Shown here: positions 7,720 to 15,217 of the stretch, piece after piece
Layout: every line of letters starts with the position of its first letter
Numbering within the stretch: position 1 is the first letter of the stretch
Assembly (NCBI GenBank): GCA_017451665.1
Contig: JAFTNX010000118.1
Location: forward strand, 1-15,217
Length of the DNA: 15,217 nt
From: Oscillospiraceae bacterium
Lineage (GTDB): Bacteria; Bacillota; Clostridia; Oscillospirales; Ruminococcaceae
Direction of reading: 5' to 3'
Notes under the pieces: model-generated
What the model was told of the DNA's origin: nothing
Seen by the model: only the letters and a program-made list of their open reading frames with translations
Database searches by the model: none
Program-made: the position numbers and the translations under genes

Positions 7720-8526
7720 TCATATTCCATATACGTTAAAAACAATTACAACAGCCATAAAGCCTGCAAGAACAAAAAGTGCAACAAAATCCCTGTAACC
7801 ACATTTAAGTTGTTTCATTCTTGTTCTTCCGTCACCACCGTGATAGCATCTGCATTCCATAGCAAGTGCAAGCTCCTCTGCACGTCTGAAGCTTGAAACA
7901 AAAAGAGGTACCAGAATCGGAACAAGTGCCTTTGCCCTCTGAATGATATTTCCGCTTTCAAGGTCAGCGCCTCTTGCTTTTTGTGCAGACATAATCTTGT
8001 CCGTTTCTTCAACAAGTGTAGGAATAAATCTCAGTGCAATTGTCATCATCATTGCAAGTGCGTGAACAGGTACTTTGATTTTTTTAAGTGGTGAAAGAAG
8101 TCTTTCGATAGCGTCTGTCAGCACAATCGGTGAAGTCGTATAAGTCAGAAGTGAAGTGCCGATAATAAGTGCCACAATTCTTATAACCATAAAAGCAGCA
8201 GTAGTAAGTCCCTGCTTTGTGATAGTTAAAAATGCCCATTTAAAAACCACGTCGCCTGTTCTTATAAAAAGAATATTCAAAACCGATGTAAAAATAATAA
8301 TCGACAGAATAGGTTTCAAGCTTTTTAGCATCATAGCAAAAGGAATTTTTGAAATAAGAAATGCCATAAGCACAAAAACAATTCCTATTCCAAGTCCTGC
8401 AAAGCTGTCAGCCACAAAAAGCATTACTATAAAAATTATTGTAAAGACAATTTTAAATCTCGGGTCAAGCTTATGAACAAAGCTGTTTCCCGGAAAAAAC
8501 TGTCCGATAGTGATATCCTTTAACAA
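7720..8526 (-). CDS. ecfT: ECF transporter transmembrane subunit EcfT
   Basis: EcfT is the membrane scaffold that couples the two EcfA ATPases to interchangeable substrate-binding S components for vitamin and metal uptake. The 268-residue protein begins with the family pattern FFPGNSFVHKLDPRFK and has several hydrophobic helices (about 24-60, 70-88, 105-130, 155-170, 245-265). The first coupling motif is canonical, ARG at 184-186 in SAQKARGADLE. The second, normally also Ala-Arg-Gly, reads CRC at 225-227 in MECRCYHGGDGRTRM; the central Arg is kept. The start is TTG, supported by GGGAGG eight bases upstream. The gap to ecfA2 is 49 bases. No S component is encoded nearby, so this is likely a shared group II module. 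Confidence 0.95.
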   Translation of the reverse strand: MLKDITIGQFFPGNSFVHKLDPRFKIVFTIIFIVMLFVADSFAGLGIGIVFVLMAFLISKIPFAMMLKSLKPILSIIIFTSVLNILFIRTGDVVFKWAFLTITKQGLTTAAFMVIRIVALIIGTSLLTYTTSPIVLTDAIERLLSPLKKIKVPVHALAMMMTIALRFIPTLVEETDKIMSAQKARGADLESGNIIQRAKALVPILVPLFVSSFRRAEELALAMECRCYHGGDGRTRMKQLKCGYRDFVALFVLAGFMAVVIVFNVYGI

Positions 8527-8575
8527 AGGTAAATCCTCCCTTAGATTAAACGCAAAAGCAAAGCTCTCTGCCCGA

Positions 8576-9445
8576 TTAAAGGTCAGGGTGCTGTTTTTTA
8601 TTTAAAATATCAAGTAAAAGTCTTGTTCCGTATTTTACTGTATAAACGTCGTCGTTGATGTCAACTCCCATAGCCTTAAGCCTGTTGAAAACCCTTGTAA
8701 TCTGTGGCACAGCAAGTCCCATTTCAGTAAGCTCATCTGCCCTGTGAAACACCTTTTCGGTATCGTCATAGCAAAACAGCTTTGCCTTATTCATAACAAG
8801 AATTTTTGACGCATTTTTTGCCACGTCCTCCATAGAATGTGAAACCAGCATAACGGTATTTTTCTTTTCCTGATGGTATTCCTTGATAAGCCCTAAAATC
8901 TTATCTCTGCCCTTTGGGTCAAGTCCCGATGCAGGCTCGTCAAGAATTAAAATCTTAGGATTCATCGCCATTACTCCAGCAATAGCAACTCGTCTTTTCT
9001 GACCTCCTGAAAGCTCAAAAGGTGATTTATCAAGAAGCTTTTCATCAAGTCCCACAAGCTTTACGGTTTCTCTGATACGCTTATCGATTTCCTCGTCAGA
9101 AAGTCCCATATTCTTCGGACCAAAAGCAATATCCTTATAACAGGTTTCCTCAAAAAGCTGATATTCAGGATACTGAAAAACAAGTCCCACTTTAAATCTC
9201 ACATCACGAAGCTTTCCCTTATCTTTGGTAAGCTCTTCGCCGTCTATAAAAATTTTACCTGATGTAGCCTGCAAAAGACCATTGAAGTGCTGAATGAGTG
9301 TAGATTTTCCCGAGCCGGTATGCCCGATAACTCCCACCATTTCTCCCTCTTCGATTTCAAGGTTTACATCATCAACAGCCACCTTACGAAAAGGCGTACC
9401 TTCGCCGTAAACATAGGTAAGATTTTCCGTCTTTATAATTGCCAT
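8576..9445 (-). CDS. ecfA2: ECF transporter ATPase EcfA2
   Basis: This is the second ABC ATPase of the energy-coupling module. In 289 residues it has Walker A GHTGSGKS (41-48), a Q-loop Q91 in FQYPEYQLFEET, signature LSGGQ (145-149), Walker B ILILDEP (165-171) and the switch histidine H203. The sequence YQLFEETCYKDIAFGPKNMG is characteristic of EcfA2 as opposed to EcfA1. All catalytic residues are present. The ATG has AAAGGA eight bases upstream, and the gap to ecfA1 is only five bases. It forms a heterodimer with EcfA1 on the cytoplasmic face of EcfT. Confidence 0.96.
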   Translation of the reverse strand: MAIIKTENLTYVYGEGTPFRKVAVDDVNLEIEEGEMVGVIGHTGSGKSTLIQHFNGLLQATSGKIFIDGEELTKDKGKLRDVRFKVGLVFQYPEYQLFEETCYKDIAFGPKNMGLSDEEIDKRIRETVKLVGLDEKLLDKSPFELSGGQKRRVAIAGVMAMNPKILILDEPASGLDPKGRDKILGLIKEYHQEKKNTVMLVSHSMEDVAKNASKILVMNKAKLFCYDDTEKVFHRADELTEMGLAVPQITRVFNRLKAMGVDINDDVYTVKYGTRLLLDILNKKQHPDL

Positions 9446-9450
9446 TTTAA

Positions 9451-10308
9451 TTATCCTTTATCAAAAAGCTTATAAAGTGCCTCAACGCACTCGTCCTCGC
9501 TTATTATTTCCGTACTTACATCAAAGCCTGCTTTTTTTAGCTCCCAGCAAAGCTCTGTTACCTGTGGCACATCGAGTCCCACAGACTTCATTTTTTCAAC
9601 CTGTGAAAAAACCTTTTCAGGAACATCATCAATAATAACCTGTCCCTTATCAACAACCACCACTCTGTCAGCAAGTGCTGCCTCCTCCATATAGTGAGTA
9701 ATAAGCACTATGGTAACACCGTTTTCACGGTTGAGTTTTCTGATGGTTTTTAAAACCTCACGTCTGCCCTTAGGGTCAAGCATAGCAGTAGGTTCATCAA
9801 GCAAAATACACTCAGGCTCCATTGCAATAATCCCTGCAATAGCAACCCTCTGCTTTTGTCCTCCCGAAAGCTTATGAGGTGCGTGTTCACGGTATTCATA
9901 CATTCCCACAGTTTTAAGTGCCTCGTCAACCCTGCGTCGGATTTCCTTTGGCTCAACTCCCATATTTTCAAGAGCAAAAGCCACGTCCTCCTCAACGATT
10001 GTAGCAACAAGCTGGTTATCGGGATTCTGAAATACCATTCCTACATTTTGTCTTATATCGAGAATTTTATCCTCGTCCTTTGTATTAAAACCAACGGCAT
10101 AAACATCTCCTTCATCAGGAAGATTTATAGCGTTGAAGCATTTTGCCAGAGTAGATTTACCACTTCCGTTGTGACCTAAAACAGCGACAAATTCGCCTTT
10201 TTTAATTTCAATATCAATGCCTTTAAGCACCTCGTTTACAACGGGTGGATTTTCCATATTATTCACATAAGAAAACCGTACTCTCTCGGCTTTAAGAAAA
10301 TTCTGCAT
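9451..10308 (-). CDS. ecfA1: ECF transporter ATPase EcfA1
   Basis: This is the first ABC ATPase of the energy-coupling module, 285 residues from the chosen start. It has Walker A GHNGSGKS (45-52), Q94 in FQNPDNQLVATIVEEDVAFALENMG (typical of EcfA1), signature LSGGQ (147-151), Walker B ILLDEP (168-173) and the switch histidine H205. The open frame extends six codons upstream to a GTG at 10326. I prefer the ATG at 10306-10308 because GGGAG (10318-10322) sits nine bases before it and the family begins near MQNFLKAERV. It lies 50 bases after the small 52-residue gene. Confidence 0.95.
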   Translation of the reverse strand: MQNFLKAERVRFSYVNNMENPPVVNEVLKGIDIEIKKGEFVAVLGHNGSGKSTLAKCFNAINLPDEGDVYAVGFNTKDEDKILDIRQNVGMVFQNPDNQLVATIVEEDVAFALENMGVEPKEIRRRVDEALKTVGMYEYREHAPHKLSGGQKQRVAIAGIIAMEPECILLDEPTAMLDPKGRREVLKTIRKLNRENGVTIVLITHYMEEAALADRVVVVDKGQVIIDDVPEKVFSQVEKMKSVGLDVPQVTELCWELKKAGFDVSTEIISEDECVEALYKLFDKG

Positions 10309-10358
10309 ACAAACTCGCTCCCACACAAAGAGAGCACAGCCTCCCTTGCGATAAAATA

Positions 10359-10517
10359 TTACTTCTTGATTTTGTCGAAAAGGTCTTCAGCCTTATCCTT
10401 AACCTTTTCAAGGTTTTCCTTAGTTGCAACGTCCTTTACCTTTTCAATTACTTCGTCAGGAATTTTGTCTTCAACCTTGTCGAGCTTTTCCTTGATATCG
10501 CCCAAATCAAATCCCAT
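10359..10517 (-). CDS. Small highly charged 52-residue protein, unknown
   Basis: A short open frame not explained by its neighbours: ATG at 10515-10517, TAA at 10359-10361, 52 residues. AAAGG lies ten bases upstream of the ATG. The product starts MGFDLGDIKEKLDKVEDKI and ends AEDLFDKIKK. It is almost entirely Lys, Glu, Asp and spaced aliphatic residues, with no Cys, Trp or His. One proline (P20) divides two amphipathic helices of about 17 and 30 residues. The element EKVKD occurs twice (25-29 and 37-41). Codon use matches its neighbours. It sits between the methyltransferase and ecfA1. I do not recognise a family; the composition recalls small cytoplasmic helical or stress-type proteins, but that is only resemblance. 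Confidence 0.72.
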   Translation of the reverse strand: MGFDLGDIKEKLDKVEDKIPDEVIEKVKDVATKENLEKVKDKAEDLFDKIKK

Positions 10518-10533
10518 TTTTTTCACGCCTTTC

Positions 10534-10569
10534 TAAAAAAATTTTTTTTAAAAGCCAGAGGCTTTAAAA
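10534..10569 (-). terminator. Weak terminator-like hairpin after the methyltransferase gene
   Basis: On the - strand, TTTTAAAGCC, a TCT loop and GGCTTTTAAAA form a ten-pair stem with one bulged T. AAAATTTTTTT follows. It begins two bases after the methyltransferase stop and lies just upstream of the small gene's ribosome binding site. The A/T-rich lower stem and the A run before the T run make it a weak terminator at best. Confidence 0.4.
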
Positions 10570-10571
10570 TC

Positions 10572-11435
10572 TTACTTTGATTTCCAAACGGCTGTTGAGC
10601 CACATGGAAGTGCCATTTTACTTTTTTCAACAGGAAGTCCGATTTCGTCAGCAGAAACCACACCACCGAATTTTTCACACAGCACGTCGTTTAAGATATA
10701 CGCCATAACTGATGGTGAAAGTCCTGTTGTATAGCTGTTAAGCAAAAAGAACAACGGATTGTCGCTTAAAACATCTGCACAGACTTTTACCAAATCATAA
10801 ATGCAGTCCTCAAGCTTCCACACTTCTCCACCAGGGCCTCTGCCGTATGACGGAGGGTCCATAACAATAGCGTCATAGAAATTCCCACGTCTTATTTCAC
10901 GTCTTACAAACTTTTCACAGTCGTCAACAAGCCATCTGATAGGTTTGTCAGCAAGCCCCGACACCTGAGCGTTATCTCTTGCCCACTGCACCATTCCTTT
11001 TGAAGCGTCAACGTGTGACACGGAGGCACCAGCGTTTGCACAGGCAAGTGTAGCACCACCTGTATATGCAAAAAGATTTAAAACCTTGATAGGTCTGCCT
11101 GCATTTTTAATCATATCATCCATCATATCCCAGTTTACAGCCTGCTCAGGGAAAAGTCCAGTATGCTTAAAGCCTGTCGGTCTTATGATGAATTTCAAAT
11201 CCCCGTATGAAATATTCCAGCTTTCAGGGAGTTTTTTCTTATACTCCCAGAATCCACCACCCTTTTCACTTCTGTGATAAAAAGCGTCAGCATTTTTCCA
11301 TTCAGGTGATTTTTTACTTTTCCATATAATCTGCGGGTCAGGTCTTACAAGTGTAGTCCCACCCCAGCTTTCAAATTTTTCGCCGTCTGATGTATCAAGG
11401 ATTTTATAATCCTGCCATTTATCTGCAATTCGCAT
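10572..11435 (-). CDS. Class I SAM-dependent methyltransferase, rRNA-type (RlmI/RlmK-like)
   Basis: A 287-residue methyltransferase of the family that includes the 23S rRNA enzymes RlmI and the C-terminal part of RlmKL (Methyltrans_SAM type). SAM-binding motif I is KVLNLFAYTGGATLACA (117-133), with an acidic residue D143 ending the next strand (HVDASKGMVQWARDN). The catalytic-loop motif is DPPSYGRG (193-200). The N-terminal portion (FESWGGTTLVRPDPQIIW) is short, and no separate PUA RNA-binding domain is evident. RNA is the likely substrate, but the exact position cannot be told from sequence. The ATG has AAAGGA about 11 bases upstream and lies 24 bases after the glmM stop. Confidence 0.88.
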   Translation of the reverse strand: MRIADKWQDYKILDTSDGEKFESWGGTTLVRPDPQIIWKSKKSPEWKNADAFYHRSEKGGGFWEYKKKLPESWNISYGDLKFIIRPTGFKHTGLFPEQAVNWDMMDDMIKNAGRPIKVLNLFAYTGGATLACANAGASVSHVDASKGMVQWARDNAQVSGLADKPIRWLVDDCEKFVRREIRRGNFYDAIVMDPPSYGRGPGGEVWKLEDCIYDLVKVCADVLSDNPLFFLLNSYTTGLSPSVMAYILNDVLCEKFGGVVSADEIGLPVEKSKMALPCGSTAVWKSK

Positions 11436-11459
11436 AGTTACAATTTTCCTTTTATTTTT

Positions 11460-12806
11460 TTAGCAGAGATGCTTTTTGATTTCATCAGAAATTCTTATAG
11501 CATACTCAGTGATAAGTCCATAGTTTTTACCTTCGAGCATAACTCTTACAAGTGGTTCTGTGCCTGATTCACGGACTAAAATTCTTCCCTCGTCCCCAAG
11601 CTTAGCCTTACAGTTTTCGATAACATCCATAATTTCAGGAACAGTATTCCACTTACCCTTTGCGTCGGAAGTAATTGTAATATTGTGAAGCACCTGTGGA
11701 TAAGCAGTCATCATATCAGCAAGCTCACTCATTTTGAGAGTTGTATGTGCCAGAATGTCAAGAAGCTTAACACCTGTAAGTTCACCGTCGCCTGTATTTG
11801 CCTGGTCAAGAAAGATAATATGTCCTGACTGTTCACCACCGAGGTTATAGCCACCCTTTTTCATTTCTTCAAGAACATATCTGTCGCCGACACCGGTTGT
11901 AGCAACCACAACGTTATTTTCCTTTGCAAACTTAAAGAAGCCTAAGTTTGTCATAACTGTCACAACGCAGGTATTGTGTTTAAGAGTACCCATACCCTTC
12001 ATATACTTTGAGAAGATTGCAAGGAGCTTATCTCCGTCAACAATATTTCCCTTTTCGTCAACAGCAAGGCATCTGTCAGCGTCGCCGTCAAATGCAAGAC
12101 CAACGTGACATTTGTTTTCAACAACACATTTCTGCAAAGCCTCCATATGAGTTGAACCACAGTTTTCGTTTATGTTTGTGCCGTCAGGCTTGTTGTTGAT
12201 AAAATAACATTCTGCGCCAAGTCCCACAAAGAGCTTTTCAGCACATGAGCTTGCAGCACCGTTTGCACAGTCGATAGCAACTCTCACGCCCTTAAGTCCG
12301 TCGCAGGTTTTCATAATATGTCTTATGTAATCCCATTCAGCATTTTTTTCGTAGTAAATTCTTCCCACAGTTGTAGAACAGCAAAGCTTTATATCCTCAG
12401 GATAGTCAAGAATAAGTGCTTCGATTTCTTCTTCAATCTTATCCGGAAGTTTAAAGCCATCTCCTGAAAACAGCTTGATTCCGTTAAACTCAACGCTGTT
12501 ATGTGAAGCAGAAATCATAACCCCTGCATCAGCCTCGTATTTTTTAACAAGTATTGCAACAGCAGGTGTAGGTACAACTCCAAGAATATGAGCGTCTGCA
12601 CCAACAGAACAGATACCGGCAACAAGTGCGGCTTCAAGAATATCACCTGAAATTCTTGTATCCTTGCCGATAATGATTTTTGGTTTTTTGTTTGTAGTCT
12701 TTGTAAGCACCATAGCTGCTGCACGACCGATATTCATAGCAAGCTCACAAGTAAGTTCAGTAATTGCTACTCCTCTTGCACCGTCTGTTCCAAAAAGTCT
12801 TCCCAT
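11460..12806 (-). CDS. glmM: Phosphoglucosamine mutase GlmM
   Basis: GlmM interconverts glucosamine-6-phosphate and glucosamine-1-phosphate, feeding UDP-GlcNAc for peptidoglycan. The 448-residue length is normal. The start MGRLFGTDGARGVA is the family signature. The phosphoserine is S101 in ISASHNSVEFNGIKLF. The metal loop is DGDADR (240-245). The sugar-binding loop is GGEQSGH (323-329). The phosphate-binding loop is RESGTEP (412-418). All key residues are intact. AAAGGAG sits eight bases before the ATG. The gap to ruvB is 65 bases, the largest inside the - strand run, but I could not find a convincing promoter in it. Confidence 0.97.
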   Translation of the reverse strand: MGRLFGTDGARGVAITELTCELAMNIGRAAAMVLTKTTNKKPKIIIGKDTRISGDILEAALVAGICSVGADAHILGVVPTPAVAILVKKYEADAGVMISASHNSVEFNGIKLFSGDGFKLPDKIEEEIEALILDYPEDIKLCCSTTVGRIYYEKNAEWDYIRHIMKTCDGLKGVRVAIDCANGAASSCAEKLFVGLGAECYFINNKPDGTNINENCGSTHMEALQKCVVENKCHVGLAFDGDADRCLAVDEKGNIVDGDKLLAIFSKYMKGMGTLKHNTCVVTVMTNLGFFKFAKENNVVVATTGVGDRYVLEEMKKGGYNLGGEQSGHIIFLDQANTGDGELTGVKLLDILAHTTLKMSELADMMTAYPQVLHNITITSDAKGKWNTVPEIMDVIENCKAKLGDEGRILVRESGTEPLVRVMLEGKNYGLITEYAIRISDEIKKHLC

Positions 12807-12871
12807 AATAATTACTCCTTTTATGTTGTTTCATTGTCTTAGTATTTTATGCATTTGTCTTTCTTTAAATT

Positions 12872-13939
12872 CTATTCAAAAGTAACCTGACCGTCGTCCT
12901 TGCGACCATTTCCCTCACGCTGATAACCGAGGTGTGCATAAGCCAAATCGGTAGCACATCTTCCTCTCGGTGTTCTTGCGATAAATCCAAGCTGCATAAG
13001 ATAAGGTTCACAAACATCTTCAAGTGTGATAGCCTCTTCCCCGATTGCACTTGCAAGTGTTTCAAGTCCAACAGGGCCACCGTTATATCCCTTTATGAGC
13101 ATTTCAAGAAGGCGTTTATCCATCTTGTCAAGTCCTAAATTGTCAACCTCCATTCTTTCAAGTGCCAGGTCAACAATGTCCTTTGTGATAATTCCGTCGC
13201 CCTCAATTTCAGCGAAATCTCTTACTCTCTTTAAAAATCTGTTTGCAATTCTCGGTGTACCTCTTGAACGCTTTGCAAGCTCCATAGCGCCCTCTCTGTC
13301 GCAGGCAATTCCAAGAATTGTAGCACTTCTTGTAATGATGTCACAAAGCTCATCAGGGGTATAAAGCTCAAGTCTTGCGATTACTCCGAATCTGTCACGG
13401 AGTGGTGCAGTAAGCTGTCCTGAACGTGTAGTAGCGCCTACCAGAGTAAAAGGCTTTAAGTCAAGTCTTACCGAGTTTGCAGCAGCGCCCTTTCCCCATA
13501 TAATATCAAGCACAAAGTCTTCAAGTGCAGGATACAGAATTTCCTCAACAGAGCTGTCAAGACGGTGGATTTCGTCGATAAAAAGCACGTCGCCTTCTTC
13601 AAGGTTTGTAAGAATAGCAGCCAAATCGCCAGGCTTTTTAATTGACGGGCCGGAGGTAATTCTGATGTTTACGCCCATTTCATTTGCAATAATCTGGGAT
13701 AGGGTTGTTTTTCCCAGTCCAGGTGGACCGTAAAGCAAAACGTGGTCTAAAACATCTCCTCGTCTTTTTGCAGCCTCGATATATACCGAAAGATTTTCCT
13801 TGACTCTTTTCTGTCCTACATATTCCCCTAAGGTTTTAGGACGGATAGAAAAATCCACATCCTCGTTTCGTGTGTCTGTTTCTATTTCTCTCGGAGAAAC
13901 AAGTCGGTTTTCAAAATCGAAATCTCCTGTTTCAATCAT
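12872..13939 (-). CDS. ruvB: Holliday junction branch migration ATPase RuvB
   Basis: RuvB is the hexameric AAA+ motor that drives branch migration of Holliday junctions with RuvA. The 355-residue protein has the conserved SIRPKTLGEYVGQ entry, Walker A GPPGLGKT (71-78), Walker B FIDEIHR (120-126), sensor 1 GATTRSG (168-174), the arginine-finger region PLRDRFG (179-185) and sensor 2 RGTPRIANR (226-234). A C-terminal winged-helix DNA-binding domain contains GFIARTPRGR. The short tail after about 335 is polar and typically variable. Only a weak AAAGAG precedes the ATG. It lies 22 bases after ruvA, so co-transcription and perhaps coupling are likely. Confidence 0.98.
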   Translation of the reverse strand: MIETGDFDFENRLVSPREIETDTRNEDVDFSIRPKTLGEYVGQKRVKENLSVYIEAAKRRGDVLDHVLLYGPPGLGKTTLSQIIANEMGVNIRITSGPSIKKPGDLAAILTNLEEGDVLFIDEIHRLDSSVEEILYPALEDFVLDIIWGKGAAANSVRLDLKPFTLVGATTRSGQLTAPLRDRFGVIARLELYTPDELCDIITRSATILGIACDREGAMELAKRSRGTPRIANRFLKRVRDFAEIEGDGIITKDIVDLALERMEVDNLGLDKMDKRLLEMLIKGYNGGPVGLETLASAIGEEAITLEDVCEPYLMQLGFIARTPRGRCATDLAYAHLGYQREGNGRKDDGQVTFE

Positions 13940-13961
13940 TTATATCATCTCTTTTCTTTGT

Positions 13962-14570
13962 TTATTTCATTGTAGCAAAGCGTTTGAGTGCATACTTGAT
14001 AAGCTCCTCAACCTCCATTGTTGCGTCTGCGCCAGACAGTGCCTTTGCAGCCTCAGGCTGTGTATATCCAAGCACTGTAAGTGCAGAAATCGCTTCACCG
14101 ATATTTGAAACCCCACCAGGTGCGTCAATCATATCCGGAATATCAATACTTCCTGTGAGAGCAGTTTCCTTTCTCAGCTTATCTTTAAGCTCAAGAACAA
14201 TTCTCTGTGCAAGCTTAGGACCGACACCCTTTGCCTTTGTAATTGTTTTTGAGTCCTCAGTAGCCACAGCAAGAGCAAAAGCCTGAGGTGTCATTGTTGA
14301 TAAAATTCCCAGAGCGTTTTTAGGTCCTACACCCGAAACAGATGTGAGAAGCTTAAAACAGTTAAGCTCGTCATTTGTTGCAAAGCCAAACAACTCAACT
14401 GCATCTTCCCTGACGTTAAGGACAGTATAAAGCATAACCTCGTCTTTACTGTTCTGAATTTTTCCCACAGTGTTGAGTGTTGTTCTGCAGGCGTATCCCA
14501 CACCACCACATTCAACAACTGCAAGTTCCTGCTCAAGGTGAATAACCTTTCCTCTTACGCTGTAAATCAT
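13962..14570 (-). CDS. ruvA: Holliday junction DNA-binding protein RuvA
   Basis: RuvA binds four-way junctions as a tetramer and loads RuvB. In 202 residues it shows the N-terminal OB-fold (MIYSVRGKVIHLE to about 62, ending in FGFATNDEL) and two helix-hairpin-helix motifs (VSGVGPKNAL, 78-87, and KGVGPKLAQRIV, 114-125). A flexible linker (about 135-155) leads to the RuvB-contacting domain III (about 156-200, GEAISALTVLGYTQPEA). The ATG overlaps the ruvC stop in an ATGA arrangement at 14567-14570. AAAGGA lies ten bases upstream, inside ruvC. Overlap and spacing imply translational coupling. Confidence 0.97.
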   Translation of the reverse strand: MIYSVRGKVIHLEQELAVVECGGVGYACRTTLNTVGKIQNSKDEVMLYTVLNVREDAVELFGFATNDELNCFKLLTSVSGVGPKNALGILSTMTPQAFALAVATEDSKTITKAKGVGPKLAQRIVLELKDKLRKETALTGSIDIPDMIDAPGGVSNIGEAISALTVLGYTQPEAAKALSGADATMEVEELIKYALKRFATMK

Positions 14571-15082
14571 AATTTAAAATTCCTTTCGGTATTTGTAGCA
14601 ACAAACGCAAGCGACCTTGCTGTGCGTCCGTGTGTTATTGCAAGTCCCAGAGCGTCAGCCGTATCGTCAGGCTTAGGAACTTCCTTTAAGTTGAGCGTTC
14701 TTCTAATCATTTCCTGAACCTGTTTTTTCTCGGCACGTCCAAATCCCGTTACTGCGTTTTTGACCTGCAAAGGAGTATACTCATAAATGGGAATACCAGC
14801 CTTTACCGCAGGAAGAATTGTTACTCCCCTCGCCTGTGCAACGTCAATAACAGTTTTCTGGTTTGTGTTAAAAAACAGTTTTTCAATAGCAAGACAGTCA
14901 GGTTTGTATTTTTCAATAATCTCCGTCATATCTTCGTTTATGGTTCTGAGTCGCTGTTCAAAAGGCATCTCGGCAGGTGTTGTAATCGCACCGAATCCAA
15001 GAACACGAAACTCGTTTTTTATAAATTCAAGTACCCCGAAGCCCACAATTGCATAGCCCGGGTCTATTCCCAGAATAACCAA
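14567..15082 (-). CDS. ruvC: Holliday junction resolvase RuvC
   Basis: RuvC cuts Holliday junctions after RuvAB branch migration. The 171-residue protein has the four expected metal-binding acids of the RNase H-like fold: D7 in GIDPGYA, E67 in AIEKLFF, and D140 and D143 in PDDTADALGLAITH. The motif FFNTNQKTVIDVAQARG, typical of the family, follows E67. The start is a TTG at 15080-15082, with AAGAGG about six bases upstream; the coding sequence fits the family only from MVILGIDPG. It is the first gene of the - strand run, directly downstream of a well-formed promoter, and overlaps ruvA by four bases. Confidence 0.97.
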   Translation of the reverse strand: MVILGIDPGYAIVGFGVLEFIKNEFRVLGFGAITTPAEMPFEQRLRTINEDMTEIIEKYKPDCLAIEKLFFNTNQKTVIDVAQARGVTILPAVKAGIPIYEYTPLQVKNAVTGFGRAEKKQVQEMIRRTLNLKEVPKPDDTADALGLAITHGRTARSLAFVATNTERNFKL

Positions 15083-15137
15083 AATACCCCTCTTTTCAGC
15101 CTCAAAAGAGCATATTTTCTCATTTTGATATAATTTA

Positions 15138-15173
15138 ACATCTTATTATACCATTTATAAAGAAAAAAATCAA
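15138..15173 (-). promoter_or_regulatory. Sigma-A-type promoter for ruvC and downstream genes
   Basis: On the - strand a -35 box TTGATT (15168-15173) and a perfect -10 box TATAAT (15145-15150) are separated by exactly 17 bases. The spacer contains a T7 run. Transcription should start near 15138, leaving a leader of about 55 bases before the ruvC TTG. No SOS-box-like inverted repeat was seen over it. The remaining upstream bases to 15217 are A/T-rich, with nothing else recognisable. Confidence 0.8.
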
Positions 15174-15217
15174 CACCAAAACCCACATTAACTTAAAATT
15201 ACACAAAAGCTTTACAA

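Noticed and set aside
10309..10326. Six-codon N-terminal extension of EcfA1 from a GTG
   Set aside because: The extension covers the GGGAG ribosome binding site of the internal ATG, and the family start matches that ATG.
10359..10517. Reading the small charged protein as a toxin-antitoxin antitoxin
   Set aside because: Its composition is only vaguely similar to some small antitoxins, and no toxin gene lies beside it.
12807..12871. Promoter in the ruvB-glmM gap
   Set aside because: TAGAAT and TAAAAT resemble -10 boxes, but neither has a recognisable -35 box at 16-18 bases.
13870..14286. A 138-residue + strand open frame opposite ruvA and ruvB
   Set aside because: It is antisense to two highly conserved genes and is rich in Ser, as expected from the reverse complement of these codons.
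1..15217. CRISPR array, tRNA, rRNA, riboswitch, insertion sequence or prophage remnant
   Set aside because: No repeat-spacer pattern, cloverleaf, transposase, terminal inverted repeats or phage-type gene was seen; gaps between genes are all under 140 bases.

Overview
The window looks like chromosomal DNA from a low-GC Gram-positive anaerobe of the class Clostridia, probably the Ruminococcaceae/Oscillospiraceae group. This rests on A+T-rich codons, strong AGGAGG-type ribosome binding sites, use of GTG and TTG starts, a zinc-finger ClpE-type Clp ATPase, an ecfA1-ecfA2-ecfT-truA block in the Firmicutes order, and a DUF5711-type protein. The lineage is inferred from protein style, not from a search.

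Layout. Positions 1-1606 hold two + strand genes: the 3' part of a sensor-kinase-like protein that runs off the left edge, and a small zinc-dependent phospholipase C-like protein. They converge on everything else at a near-perfect bidirectional terminator (about 1612-1644). From 15217 down to 1646 all genes lie on the - strand, with gaps from overlap up to about 65 bases and a well-formed sigma-A-type promoter upstream of the first. In transcription order they are ruvC, ruvA, ruvB (Holliday junction processing), glmM (cell-wall amino-sugar precursor), an rRNA-type SAM methyltransferase, a 52-residue charged small protein, ecfA1, ecfA2 and ecfT (energising module of an ECF vitamin transporter), truA (tRNA pseudouridine synthase), a DUF5711-type membrane-anchored protein, a long CvpA-family membrane protein, clpE (Clp unfoldase) and a TraX-family membrane protein.

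How the genes fit together. Most of the - strand run is core housekeeping: recombination, peptidoglycan precursor supply, RNA modification, vitamin uptake and protein quality control. Only two hairpins interrupt it, one between the methyltransferase and the small protein and one between clpE and traX. Both have features that make them imperfect terminators in the gene direction, so the run may be one long transcription unit or two or three partly coupled ones.

I see no CRISPR array, tRNA, rRNA, insertion sequence, phage gene or obvious defence system, and no gene-free stretch above 300 bases. The points most worth a second look are the kinase's apparently missing phospho-acceptor histidine, the small protein, the odd hairpin just before traX, and the enlarged CvpA protein beside the DUF5711 protein. 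I did not find a convincing new multi-gene system.
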